Assembly (NCBI GenBank): GCA_934635385.1
Contig: CAKTZI010000009.1
Location: 25,793-89,792 of the forward strand
Length of the DNA stretch: 64,000 nucleotides
Source of the DNA: an uncultured Kiritimatiellota bacterium
GTDB lineage: Bacteria > Verrucomicrobiota > Kiritimatiellia > RFP12 > UBA1067
Direction: 5' to 3'
Shown: one piece after another, positions 43,109 through 51,564 of the stretch
How positions within the stretch are numbered: the first letter of the stretch is position 1
How the letters are laid out: each line of letters starts with the position of its first letter
Notes under the pieces: model-generated
The model's input: only the letters and a program-made list of their open reading frames with translations
Databases searched by the model: none
What the model was told of the DNA's origin: nothing
Position numbers and translations under genes: made by a program

Positions 43109-45372
43109 TGGAAGCGCCGTCCTACAAGCTGTCCGCCGGGCAAGTCGCCTGCCTTTCCGCCGTCGCCGCCGGAAGATACAGGGTCTGCAATCGGTGTGCG
43201 GACTATCCGCAGGCGGTTTCGCTGACGGACAAGTTTGCGGACGCGGGGGACCAGGCCCTGCGGAACGCCTGTGTCGTCCATGCGGTGACGGCGCTCGTGG
43301 AATATTTCGAGGACGGCAAGAACAGGCTGAGCGCACAGTACCTGATCGAGGTGACGCGCCTGTCCGAGCGGGACTGGCTCAAGCGCAACCTGGACGCGCT
43401 GGCGCAGGGGCGGCCGTGCGAAGCCGATTTCGCGGCGGCTTTCGAGGGGCCCGTGGCGCAGGTCAGGATGCTGGTCGCGGCGAACGGCGCGAAGAGTCCG
43501 GCGACGGCCTCGTTCATCGACTCGTTCGGCAGGCAGATCGCGCGGCGGCTGGCGGCGGACAACGGCACGCGCATCCGCCGGGCGTTCGAGGCGCTGGAGA
43601 AGTACGGCATCTGCCGTTTCCGGCTGTGGCCGTATGCGAATGTGGCGTCCGTGGCGGAAGTGGCGGACGGCGCGTTTCCGCCGGGGGCGCATGAGGACGC
43701 GCGGAAGCATCGGGTGGTGAACGGCCTCTACATCCTGCGCGCCCCCAACAACGTGGACGAGATTCGCGGCATCCTGTCGGGCGCGAACGGGCGCCGCCGG
43801 ATGCCGGTCTGCGTGGGCGTGGACGTCTTCGAGGGCTGTGACGGCGCGACCTTCGCGTTCCCGACGTGCGATCCGGACGGGCGCGTCGCGTCCTTCAAGG
43901 GGATTCACGAGATGTTGCTTGTCGGCTACCGGGATGACAAGTCCTTTGCCGGCGGCGGCTTCTTCATCGTCCGCAACAGCTGGGGGACGGACTGGGGCAA
44001 GGACGGCTACGGACGCATCCCCTACGCCTACATCGAGTGCTTTTGTCGCGAGGCCGGGACGATTCTTCAGGATCTCGTCGATTATGTCGGCGAACGCGGG
44101 CTTTCCGCGTCGGTGAAGACGGGGCATCCGGTCTGCGCGGCATCTGGCTGGAGCCTGGCGGCCGCCGCGCTTGTCGGCGGTGGCGTCTGGGCCTGCCTTG
44201 CGCACCGCGAGCAGGTGCGCGTCGCGCCGGAGGAAGTCGTTGCGTCCGAGACAAACGTTATTGAGGCGGTTGTCGAAGCGGTGACAAATGTCGTGGAGGT
44301 TGTTTCCGATGCGACGAACGTGGTCGAGACGGTTTCTGAGGCGACGAACGTGGTTGAGGCCATTTCCGAGCCTGTTGTCGTCGTACCAGAAACGAACGAG
44401 GCAACATATATCGAAGCTAAGGCACCTGTTCTCCGTGCCTCACCCCGCATAGCGCCTGCTACGCAGCTCGCTTCGCTTGGGGGATATGTATCTCCGTGTG
44501 AGACCACCTCGTCTTCGTGTGCGACAACCCACGTGTCAACTGCTGAACTTCAAGATCTCACACATATCCCCCAAGCGGAGCGCGCCGCGCAAGCGGTCGC
44601 TAGAGGGGTGAGGCACGGAGCCACGGAGTCTGTGCAGACGAATGTTGAAGCGCGTGTTGTTTCAACGGACGAAGTTAAGGTCGCAGAGCCGGAGCCTCCC
44701 GTTATCGATCCTGAACCTCCTGCTGTCGACCCCACACCACTCGTTGTTGACCCAACACCACCCGTTATCGAGCCTATACTTCCCGTTCTCCGTGCCTCTA
44801 AACCTCCGTGTGAGACACCTCATATCGTTGTTGCAGAACCACCCAAGCCTCCCGTTGAGAAAGTTCCGCAGCATATTCTCATTTCGGCGGCGGGGCTTGA
44901 TTCCAAGGTCTATGGCTTCCTTCTGCGCAAGTTCTACCGTACTCGCGACGTGTCAATCCGGCGTGGGGAGGCGAAGGGCCTGATCGTCGTGACGGCGCGG
45001 ACGCATGAGCCCATCCGCGCGGCGCTGTCCGAACGCTTCGCTGTCGAAGAGACGGACGCCGCGCACTGGAATGTCCGCGAAAAGCCGCGCGAATATGCGT
45101 TTTCCATGCGGTTCTTCTGCGAGAGCCGCGAGGAATTCGACGCCTTGCGAGCGTGCCTGATGCGCACGGACGTGCCGTTTGCGGTGGAGATCCTGTCGTC
45201 GCCGAACGGGGACGTCCGTTGGCTGGACGCCACGGTGACCTTCCGTTCGCCTGACGGAAAGGTGCCGGATGCGCGGCGGTGCGTGGCCGACTTCCTGCTG
45301 AAAAGCGGGGCGGACGGCGAACGTGCAGACTGGCTGGCGCCGAACAAGATCAGGAGCATTCAGAAACTGTGA
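43108..45372 (+). CDS. Membrane-anchored papain-like (C1) protease with repeat-derived linker
   Basis: 754 residues. N-terminal papain fold: Gln49 and Cys55 in DQALRNACVVHAV keep the exact papain Gln-Cys spacing. His267 is in GIHEMLLVGY and Asn290 in RNSWGTDWGKDGYGRIPY. There is no signal peptide before it, so the protease should be cytoplasmic. A membrane helix follows at about 347-366 (GWSLAAAALVGGGVWACLA). Next is an outer linker of Val/Glu/Thr/Asn repeats (about 375-435), a segment encoded by a palindromic element (442-507), Pro/Val repeats, and a C-terminal ~170-residue domain (KVYGFLLRKFYRTRDVSIRRGEAKGLIVV). Coupled to the sigma factor at 41764, it may release or degrade a regulator in response to an outside signal (inference). 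Confidence 0.8.
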   Translation: MEAPSYKLSAGQVACLSAVAAGRYRVCNRCADYPQAVSLTDKFADAGDQALRNACVVHAVTALVEYFEDGKNRLSAQYLIEVTRLSERDWLKRNLDALAQGRPCEADFAAAFEGPVAQVRMLVAANGAKSPATASFIDSFGRQIARRLAADNGTRIRRAFEALEKYGICRFRLWPYANVASVAEVADGAFPPGAHEDARKHRVVNGLYILRAPNNVDEIRGILSGANGRRRMPVCVGVDVFEGCDGATFAFPTCDPDGRVASFKGIHEMLLVGYRDDKSFAGGGFFIVRNSWGTDWGKDGYGRIPYAYIECFCREAGTILQDLVDYVGERGLSASVKTGHPVCAASGWSLAAAALVGGGVWACLAHREQVRVAPEEVVASETNVIEAVVEAVTNVVEVVSDATNVVETVSEATNVVEAISEPVVVVPETNEATYIEAKAPVLRASPRIAPATQLASLGGYVSPCETTSSSCATTHVSTAELQDLTHIPQAERAAQAVARGVRHGATESVQTNVEARVVSTDEVKVAEPEPPVIDPEPPAVDPTPLVVDPTPPVIEPILPVLRASKPPCETPHIVVAEPPKPPVEKVPQHILISAAGLDSKVYGFLLRKFYRTRDVSIRRGEAKGLIVVTARTHEPIRAALSERFAVEETDAAHWNVREKPREYAFSMRFFCESREEFDALRACLMRTDVPFAVEILSSPNGDVRWLDATVTFRSPDGKVPDARRCVADFLLKSGADGERADWLAPNKIRSIQKL
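44431..44628. repeat. In-frame inverted pair of 72-nt CTCCGTG-family elements in the protease gene
   Basis: 44431-44502 is a 72-nt element also found between genes at 22836-22907. 44557-44628 is a 72-nt inverted copy (ctcacacatatccccc ... gtgaggcacggag). They are separated by 54 nt, so all three parts are multiples of three and the frame is kept. A shorter copy lies at 44788-44816 (ctccgtgcctctaaacctcc and gtgtgagac). Confidence 0.85.
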
Positions 45373-45433
45373 AAAAACTTTGTCAAATCACGGCATGTCA
45401 AATGCCTAATGAAACACGAAAGGGAAAAACGAG

Positions 45434-45826
45434 ATGAGAAAAGGGATGAAGATGATGATGGCAGGTGCGGCGGTCGCCGCGCTGGCGGGCTGCGTGTCCG
45501 CGCCTGTGCCGCCGCTGGACACGCGGGTGACGGTCGCCGAGGACGTGCGGCGGGACATTTACGTCACCGACGTCCGCTGCTCGAAGGGGAACGGCGAGTT
45601 CTACGTCTTTCAGGCCAACGTGGTCAACAACACGAGCCGTGACATGGCCCTGGAATACAAGGTTCAGTGGCTGGATCGGGACGGCATCGCGATCGACTCG
45701 ATCGTCAGCGGCTGGCAGAAGGCTCTCGTCGCGGCCAAGGAGATTCGCGGCCTGAAGGCGACGGCGCCGCGCCGTGACGCGGCCGACATGCGCTTCTACG
45801 TGCGCCGGATGCGGACGGCCGATTGA
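45434..45826 (+). CDS. YcfL-family lipoprotein
   Basis: 130 residues. Signal peptide with lipobox LAGC (Cys about 20). The mature domain is an Ig-like fold of the YcfL/DUF1425 family (ITVxDVRCSKGNGEFYVFQANVVNNT-like strand pattern, then LEYKVQWLDRDGIAIDSIVSGWQKALVAAKEIRGLKATAP). In Enterobacteria ycfL lies next to lpoB, and here an LpoB-like gene follows after 32 nt, so the pairing is conserved across phyla. Confidence 0.75.
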   Translation: MRKGMKMMMAGAAVAALAGCVSAPVPPLDTRVTVAEDVRRDIYVTDVRCSKGNGEFYVFQANVVNNTSRDMALEYKVQWLDRDGIAIDSIVSGWQKALVAAKEIRGLKATAPRRDAADMRFYVRRMRTAD

Positions 45827-45858
45827 GTGTGAGATTGAAACGAAAGGAAAAGAAGAAA

Positions 45859-46395
45859 ATGAAGAAGACGATTTTTTCGCTTGTTTTGCTGGGGATGGCC
45901 GTTGGCGGTTGCCGGTCGATGAGTCCCGACTACGTGCCGGTGGCCAACACGCTGTCGCGCAGCGATTTGGAGTATGCGGTCGGACAGGCCGTGCAGTCCG
46001 TCTTGGCGCAAGACCGGATCAAGGTCGCGACGGAAGGGGCGACGGCGGTCTTCTCGGTCATGGACGTCGAACTCGACACGGACGACCGTGGGCGCAACGC
46101 GGAGCCGCTGGTCGAAGAGCTGACGATGCTGCTCCGGGAGGAGCTGACGAACAGCGGCAAGGCGGTCGTGAAGAACCGTCGCATCGGCATGGGCGGCTAT
46201 GCCGAGCAGAACATCAAGGTCGACTACATCCTCCTGAGCAAGCTCATGGTGCGCGACGTGCCGGCGGTGAGCGGCAAGGTCGCGAAGTCCTACACGCTGA
46301 ACCTGACGCTGGTCGATGCGCGGAGCGGACTTGAGTTCTGGCAGAAGCGCGTCGCCATCAAGGATCTGAACGCCTCGCGCGCCAATTCGCTTTGA
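45859..46395 (+). CDS. lpoB: LpoB-like penicillin-binding protein activator lipoprotein
   Basis: 178 residues from ATG 45859 (AAAGGA upstream); the frame runs back to 45823 with no start signal. Lipobox VGGC (Cys about 18). The domain matches LpoB: VFSVMDVELDTDDRGRNAEPLVEELTMLLREELTNSGKAVVKN, then VDYILLSKLMVRDV and YTLNLTLVDARSGLEFWQKRVAIKDL. LpoB reaches from the outer membrane to stimulate PBP1B in gamma-proteobacteria. Whether it does so here is unknown, but its YcfL neighbour and the COG3014 lipoprotein downstream are its usual companions. Confidence 0.75.
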   Translation: MKKTIFSLVLLGMAVGGCRSMSPDYVPVANTLSRSDLEYAVGQAVQSVLAQDRIKVATEGATAVFSVMDVELDTDDRGRNAEPLVEELTMLLREELTNSGKAVVKNRRIGMGGYAEQNIKVDYILLSKLMVRDVPAVSGKVAKSYTLNLTLVDARSGLEFWQKRVAIKDLNASRANSL

Positions 46396-46467
46396 TTGAC
46401 CCCAAAACACAGACACAAAGAGACACAACACACAAAAACAAACATCCATCCGAAAGGAACACGAAAA

Positions 46468-47805
46468 ATGAACATGAAGAAACTGATTGCCGTCGGGACT
46501 TTGCTCCCGTTTGCGGCCCTGGCCGAAGACCCGGCCGTCGTAACCGAAGCGCAGGCCAAAGAAGCCAATGCGGATGTCACTGTCGAACTCACGGCACGTG
46601 AGTCGATGCAGCAGCTGTTCGATGACTTTGCCAAGACAAAGGGTAAGGACTTTGCCTATGGGATTCGCGACAAGAAGACGGGTATTGTCTATTACTGTGC
46701 GCAGTCGACGGTTTCCGTTTCGCCGGTGAGCAATATGTTCATTCAGAAACGGCAAAGTGCGTTTGATGCGGCGTTTGACGACATCCTTGGGCGATATGTT
46801 GCTTATCGGACAGGCGAGAACATCACGAAATCGACGAGCAGCCTGTTCTCTGACGATTCGAGCGATGTGCTGGAAACCCCGAAGAGCCTTGAGGAGGCGT
46901 CCAAGGGGGTTTGGAAAAAGATCAAGGTGGCAGGCGAGGCTGCTCTCGACAAAGGACTTCGGTCGTTGGGTGTCGATCCGAGCAAGTATGACGGCAAGCC
47001 GGTGGAGGTGAAGCGCACTACTTACGCCGAGTCGATGATGAAGGAAAGCGCGGTGCGTGCGCTTGGTTCGGCGATTGGCGTCACCGTTGTCAAGACGATG
47101 GAATCTCACTCGGCAGATGGTGTGTATGTGATTGGCGTGATTGCCAAGTACGACCCGATGGTTGAAGAGGTTGCACGGTGCATTGCGCGAGAGGTACGTC
47201 CTAACATTGAGTTGAAGAAGGGCATTTCGGCGGCCTCATTGATCAATAAGCCTGCGGACGTGCTGGCACAGAACTTCGGGGTTCGTTTTTATTACAATGA
47301 AGAGGGTGCACCTGAGATCATCGCCTTTGGTCAGTGGGCGTCTGGTTATACGGGTAAGAACGCACGTATCGCAGATCGGAAGCAGGGCGTTGCGGCAAGC
47401 AATGCAGAAATGGCCGCGAACCAAATGCTGACGGAATTCATTGGCGGATGCTATTCGTATGATGCCAAGAGTACGCGCGGTAGCCAGATTGAAGAAGCGA
47501 ATATCTTTGACGAGAACGGGGGTGTTCGCGAAGAAAGCATCGACAAGCTGATTTCCGTCTATCGCCGGGAAAATGTGATGAACGGAAAGAAACGGATGCG
47601 CGGTCGTTCCTATCCGAGCTTCCGAGACATCAAGCATTCGGCTGGACAGAAGATTGCATTCTGTGCGCTTCGCTATGACTTTGACATCTTGGAGAGCGAA
47701 AAAACTGACTACCGCAAAAAAGTAGAGGAGAAGAAAACGACCGCGCCAAAGGACGAGGCCAAGGGCACGGCTGGAACGGCCGAAGGCGACACCTACGACT
47801 TCTAA
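46468..47805 (+). CDS. Secreted protein, paralog of the protein at 60158
   Basis: 445 residues, ATG 46468 with GAAAGGA at 46452-46458. Signal peptide about 1-19 (FAALAED). No membrane helix. Shares with the 60158 protein the start of the mature domain (LFDDFAKTKGKDFAYGI), the segment GVIAKYDPMVEEVARCIAREVRPNI, FYYNEEGAPEIIAFGQW and the end EGDTYDF (there KQYDF). The family is one I know only as uncharacterised. Predicted periplasmic or outer-envelope. A/C-rich leader (acacaaaaacaaac) upstream. Confidence 0.65.
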   Translation: MNMKKLIAVGTLLPFAALAEDPAVVTEAQAKEANADVTVELTARESMQQLFDDFAKTKGKDFAYGIRDKKTGIVYYCAQSTVSVSPVSNMFIQKRQSAFDAAFDDILGRYVAYRTGENITKSTSSLFSDDSSDVLETPKSLEEASKGVWKKIKVAGEAALDKGLRSLGVDPSKYDGKPVEVKRTTYAESMMKESAVRALGSAIGVTVVKTMESHSADGVYVIGVIAKYDPMVEEVARCIAREVRPNIELKKGISAASLINKPADVLAQNFGVRFYYNEEGAPEIIAFGQWASGYTGKNARIADRKQGVAASNAEMAANQMLTEFIGGCYSYDAKSTRGSQIEEANIFDENGGVREESIDKLISVYRRENVMNGKKRMRGRSYPSFRDIKHSAGQKIAFCALRYDFDILESEKTDYRKKVEEKKTTAPKDEAKGTAGTAEGDTYDF

Positions 47806-47816
47806 TTCGGTGAAAG

Positions 47817-47977
47817 AACTCCGATGATTACAGCTCTCGCTACCGCTCCGCAGGCTATTGCTGGCTTCGCAGAAGCCAACCCCAAAACAATCGTTTCTCA
47901 GACCGTTTTCGGGGAATGGGCTGCCTTTCGGAGACCTATTCTGCGGAGCGGTAGCGAGAGCCCTACGGATCGGAGTT
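47817..47977. repeat. Long inverted repeat between two envelope genes
   Basis: 47817-47853 and 47941-47977 are 37-nt inverted repeats. The outer 9 bases (aactccgat) and inner 21 bases (gctctcgctaccgctccgca and one more) match exactly; only the 7 bases between them differ. The 87-nt loop contains a further short hairpin (ctggcttcgcagaagccaac). It may terminate the upstream transcript, but there is no T-run, and it looks like another palindromic repeat family. Confidence 0.8.
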
Positions 47978-48044
47978 AGATTCCGTCATCGGAAACAGAA
48001 GCACCATATCTAATTGTCGAAACAATAAGAAAAGGAATCATCGT

Positions 48045-49331
48045 ATGAAAAACCTGCGAACCCTGTTTGCCCTTCTGATGACCGCATGCGCGGTGGCCCT
48101 GACGGGCGCGGGCAAGGATGTTGTCCGAACTGCGACGGGGGTCGCAGGTTCCGAACGTGAGGCCGTGAACGATGCGCTCATTCGGTCGCTTGAACAGCAT
48201 TACGGAGCCTTGGTCGAATCGACGACCAAGCGCGCCGTAAAGGATGTCGAGGTCATCAAGGATTCGGATGGTCAAGAGTCTTCTCTGAACGAATTGAATA
48301 CGGCATTGGAGAAATACATCTCCAAGAACGCCAACGGGAAGATTTTGGGCTATGAAGTCGAATCCTCGACTTACGACGCGACGACGCGAAAGTACACGGT
48401 CACCCTTTCCGTCCGCTTTCCGGGGCCGTATGTCGTCGGGCGCAATCCCCACAACCTCCGCAAGATGGTCGTGGCGACGTTCCGTCCGACGGGGACGACG
48501 TTCGCACGGAACGGGAGCGCCGTCGGCACGGCGGACTGGGCGCGGATTTTGGGCCAGAAGCTGAACGAGCAGCTGACGCAGACGCGCAAGTTCACGATGC
48601 TCGACCGCGACTTCGACACGGAGGTCGCGGCGGAAATGGCGCGAATCTCCGCGAGCGACGCCGCGCCGGGCGAGGCGGTCAAGCTCAACCAGAAGCTGGG
48701 CACGGACTACCTCGTCGTCGGCACGATCGCGTTCAGCGACGTGGCCGCGCCGACGGTGAATCCGTTCACGGGCGAGACGCGCCTGCCCGCGCCGGCGACG
48801 TTCGCCGAAGTGTCCTACCGCGTTCTCCTGGCGGCGACGGGCCAGCTCAAGTGGGCGGACACCGTTCGCCTGGACGCTTCGGCTTTCGCCGCGCTCGACG
48901 CGACGCAGTTCGTGTCCGCCTCGGCGGAGCAGGCGGCCACGGAGATCTGCGCGTCGATTCTCTCGGCGATTCTGCCGTTCGAGGTCGTCGGCAAGACGGG
49001 ATCGGGGCAGCTTGTGATCGGACAGGGCGGCAAGACGGTCTTCGTCGGCGAGCGCATGACCGTGTTCGCGTTGGGCGAGAAGGTGCGGGATTCGCGGACG
49101 GGCGAGGTTCTCGACCGCATCGAGGACGAAGTCGGGACGGCCGAGATCGTGCGCGTGCTCGAAAAGCTCAGCTACGCCAAGGTGCTGTCGGGCGATGCGT
49201 CGAAGATGGGCAAGGGCTGCCGCGTCCGGCGCGCATTCGCGGCGCAAGACGGCGCGGCTTCCGCGCTGCCGGAGAGCGATCCGATGGTCAAGCCCGTCGA
49301 GGGCGGTGTGTTTCTTCCGTTTGGAAATTAA
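48045..49331 (+). CDS. FlgT/CsgG-like periplasmic or outer-membrane-associated protein
   Basis: 428 residues, signal peptide about 1-20. Three parts fit the FlgT layout: an N-terminal domain (GSEREAVNDALIRSLEQHYGALVES ... GKILGYEVESSTYDATTRKYTVTLSVRF), a CsgG/LpoB-like middle (LTQTRKFTMLDRDFDTEVAAEM ... LGTDYLVVGTIAFSD) and a C-terminal SH3-like domain (VFVGERMTVFALGEKVRDSRTGEVLDRIEDEVG). FlgT serves the flagellar motor in Vibrio, but no flagellar gene is visible here, so a more general envelope function is likely. It lies between LpoB and COG3014 genes. Confidence 0.65.
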   Translation: MKNLRTLFALLMTACAVALTGAGKDVVRTATGVAGSEREAVNDALIRSLEQHYGALVESTTKRAVKDVEVIKDSDGQESSLNELNTALEKYISKNANGKILGYEVESSTYDATTRKYTVTLSVRFPGPYVVGRNPHNLRKMVVATFRPTGTTFARNGSAVGTADWARILGQKLNEQLTQTRKFTMLDRDFDTEVAAEMARISASDAAPGEAVKLNQKLGTDYLVVGTIAFSDVAAPTVNPFTGETRLPAPATFAEVSYRVLLAATGQLKWADTVRLDASAFAALDATQFVSASAEQAATEICASILSAILPFEVVGKTGSGQLVIGQGGKTVFVGERMTVFALGEKVRDSRTGEVLDRIEDEVGTAEIVRVLEKLSYAKVLSGDASKMGKGCRVRRAFAAQDGAASALPESDPMVKPVEGGVFLPFGN

Positions 49332-49349
49332 AAGAGAGGAGTCGATCAG

Positions 49350-49874
49350 ATGAAGCGTTGTCTTTTTACAGTTGTTGTGGGGTTTGCGGTGGTTTGTTCG
49401 GCCGCGCCGTTCCGGGCGGGCGAGGGAATCGCGAACGACCGGGCGACGGGAACGCACGCCCGCGACGTCACCTACGTCTCGCGCGGCCAGCAGGATTACT
49501 ACGGCTATCGCGGCTATGATCTAGCGATTGGCGGCACGCTGCTTGCGTGGGCCGTGCCGAACGAGGAGAGCACCGTCACGGGATTGCGCCTGAACTTCGG
49601 CTGGGGCGCCTATCGCGCGACGCGCGGCCTCGATCTCGGCGCGTTCTCCGTCAGCCGCGAGGCGTCCGCACTTCAGGCCAATTTCCTCGGACAGGCCACG
49701 ACGGGGAACATGAACGGACTGCAGATCGGCGGCGTCAATGTCGTCGGCGGAGAAATGTGCGGCGTGCAGATTGGGGTGGTCAATGTCGCCGAACGGCTGT
49801 CGGGCGTGCAGATTGGGCTCCTGAACTTCGCCGTCTCGCAGCGCTTCTTCCCGATTGTCAACATGGCTTTCTAA
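49350..49874 (+). CDS. Secreted protein with LA_2272-type surface repeats
   Basis: 174 residues, signal peptide about 1-19 (VVCSAAPF). The C-terminal half has three short repeats of the form GxQIGxxNVxxxxxG (MNGLQIGGVNVVGG, MCGVQIGVVNVAER, LSGVQIGLLNFAV), the pattern named after Leptospira LA_2272 and found in predicted outer-membrane or surface proteins. GAGAGGAG precedes the ATG. Follows the FlgT-like gene by 18 nt, probably in one transcript. Confidence 0.7.
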   Translation: MKRCLFTVVVGFAVVCSAAPFRAGEGIANDRATGTHARDVTYVSRGQQDYYGYRGYDLAIGGTLLAWAVPNEESTVTGLRLNFGWGAYRATRGLDLGAFSVSREASALQANFLGQATTGNMNGLQIGGVNVVGGEMCGVQIGVVNVAERLSGVQIGLLNFAVSQRFFPIVNMAF

Positions 49875-49880
49875 GAGTAA

Positions 49881-49910
49881 CCACGGATTTCACGGATTGC
49901 CACGGATTAG
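49881..49910. repeat. CACGGATT unit array upstream of the COG3014 lipoprotein
   Basis: Three units of cacggatt (ccacggattt, cacggattgc, cacggattag) run into the ATG at 49914, taking the place of a Shine-Dalgarno, as the half-array does before rho. Confidence 0.6.
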
Positions 49911-49913
49911 ATT

Positions 49914-51503
49914 ATGAAACAGATGCAAAACCTTTGTGACTGCGGACGGGACAAGCCCGTCCCTCCCGAAATGGGCGAATCTTGTAAAGACACGGGAGGG
50001 ACGCGCTTGTCGCGTCCGAGTTTTGCCCGATTCAGTTGGAGCGCGTTGGCGTGTGCGGTTGCCGTGAGCGGCTGTCACACGGCTGACTTGGATCTGATGG
50101 CGCAGTATGCGGACGGCGTGGCGTCCGGGCGGACGGCCGCTGTGTGCGAGGCGGTCGTCGAACGTGCGGACGAAGTCGCGCAATCGCAGCTGATGTGGAC
50201 GCTGGACGCGGCGTCCGCCAAGTCCTTTGCTGGCGATATCCCGGAATCGAATCGGCTCTTCGATCGTGCCGAGGACATCTTGGAGGAAAACGACAAGACG
50301 GGCACGGCCTATCGGGGCGCGAACCAAAGTGTGTCGGTCATCTCGGATGACTTTGCGTTGGACTACGATTGCGGCGGCACGGAGCGGATGTTCTGCAACG
50401 TCTACAAGGCGCAGAACTACGCGGCGCAGGGGAGCCGGGCGGCGGCGAACGCCGAGCTGAACCGTGCGCTGGTGCGGCAGGAGGGATGGCTCGCCGTCTG
50501 CCGCGATCGCATCGCGCAGGAACAGGCGAAGATTGACGCAGACGTGAAGACGTATGTTGGCGAGCAGAAGGCGTTCTCCGGCAATTTCGCGTCCGTCTGG
50601 GCATCTGCTGAATTGGGCAATAACCTGTACACGGCCTACGGATACGATCCGAGGAAGGACGGTCGTCCGACCTTCTTGGCGGAACGTGCGTTCATGAATC
50701 CGTACCTCTGCCACCTGTCGGGTGTGCTGAAGCGCATCACGATGTCCACGGGCGGCGAAGCCTACCTGAAGGATGCTGCACGCCTGCTGCCGCGCCATCC
50801 GGTCGTCACGAACGACTTTGCCGAGGCGGAGTCGGGACGGTATCCGCAGAACCAGGTCTGGATCTATGTGGAGGACGGCATGTGCGCGCGACCGGAAGCG
50901 GTGAAGATTCCGTTCCCGAAGGACGTGATTCCCCTTCAGACGCTGTATGCGCCGGATGCCGCGTTCTATCTGCCGCGCCTGACGCCGCAGTCAGCGAGCG
51001 GCGTCGACTATTCGGTTGCGGGCGGCGAATTTGTGCCGCTTTTGGACGTGGATGCGTCGTTGAGTGCCGACTTCCGTGTGCGACTCAATGGCATTGTGGC
51101 ACGCGAGGTCGCGAAGCGCGTCGCGCAGGTCGGCACGGAGATTGCGGCGGGCATGATACGGGATGGCGCAGTGGGCGTTGCGGCTTACAAGCAGGCGAAG
51201 GGCAAGAAGAAAGACGCCCAGACGGCGGCTGTCGTCGCGGCGGGCTCGGCACTCGTCAACTTGGGCATGAAGGCATGGAACGCGGCGACGCAGACGGTCG
51301 ACGTGCGGTGCTGGAGCGCACTGCCGCAGCGGGTGCTGGTCACGCGCGTGGCGCGTCCGGCGGACGGCAAGGTTGTGGTCGTCGCCGGAGCCGAGACGCT
51401 GACCGTGCCGGTTGAGGAGGGGAACGCCATCATCTGGATTCGCAAGCCCTCGCAGGCTGCGCCAGCCGTCGTGCGAACATTTTCCGTCAGACCGATTCTT
51501 TGA
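49914..51503 (+). CDS. COG3014-family lipoprotein with palindromic insertion before its signal peptide
   Basis: 529 residues. The domain matches the uncharacterised COG3014 lipoproteins often encoded next to YcfL and LpoB: ESNRLFDRAEDILEENDKTG, FCNVYKAQNYAAQGSRAAANAELNRAL, and the late ARPADGKVVVVAGAETLTVPVEEG. The hydrophobic core and lipobox (FSWSALACAVAVSGC, Cys about 53) come unusually late. The preceding ~40 residues include an in-frame palindromic element (49943-50018), apparently inserted between the start codon and the signal peptide. No other start lies near the hydrophobic core, so the long n-region seems to be translated. Confidence 0.7.
   Translation: MKQMQNLCDCGRDKPVPPEMGESCKDTGGTRLSRPSFARFSWSALACAVAVSGCHTADLDLMAQYADGVASGRTAAVCEAVVERADEVAQSQLMWTLDAASAKSFAGDIPESNRLFDRAEDILEENDKTGTAYRGANQSVSVISDDFALDYDCGGTERMFCNVYKAQNYAAQGSRAAANAELNRALVRQEGWLAVCRDRIAQEQAKIDADVKTYVGEQKAFSGNFASVWASAELGNNLYTAYGYDPRKDGRPTFLAERAFMNPYLCHLSGVLKRITMSTGGEAYLKDAARLLPRHPVVTNDFAEAESGRYPQNQVWIYVEDGMCARPEAVKIPFPKDVIPLQTLYAPDAAFYLPRLTPQSASGVDYSVAGGEFVPLLDVDASLSADFRVRLNGIVAREVAKRVAQVGTEIAAGMIRDGAVGVAAYKQAKGKKKDAQTAAVVAAGSALVNLGMKAWNAATQTVDVRCWSALPQRVLVTRVARPADGKVVVVAGAETLTVPVEEGNAIIWIRKPSQAAPAVVRTFSVRPIL
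49943..50018. repeat. Palindromic element inside the COG3014 lipoprotein gene
   Basis: 49943-49967 and 49994-50018 are 25-nt inverted repeats (23 of 25). Each arm is itself partly palindromic (gacgggacaagcccgtc; gacgcgcttgtcgcgtc). Translated in frame upstream of the signal peptide. Confidence 0.85.
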
Positions 51504-51564
51504 GGCGGCCTAAAGAATCATCGTAAGCAAATACGGAAACAACAAGAGAGAGGGAAAAGACGAA

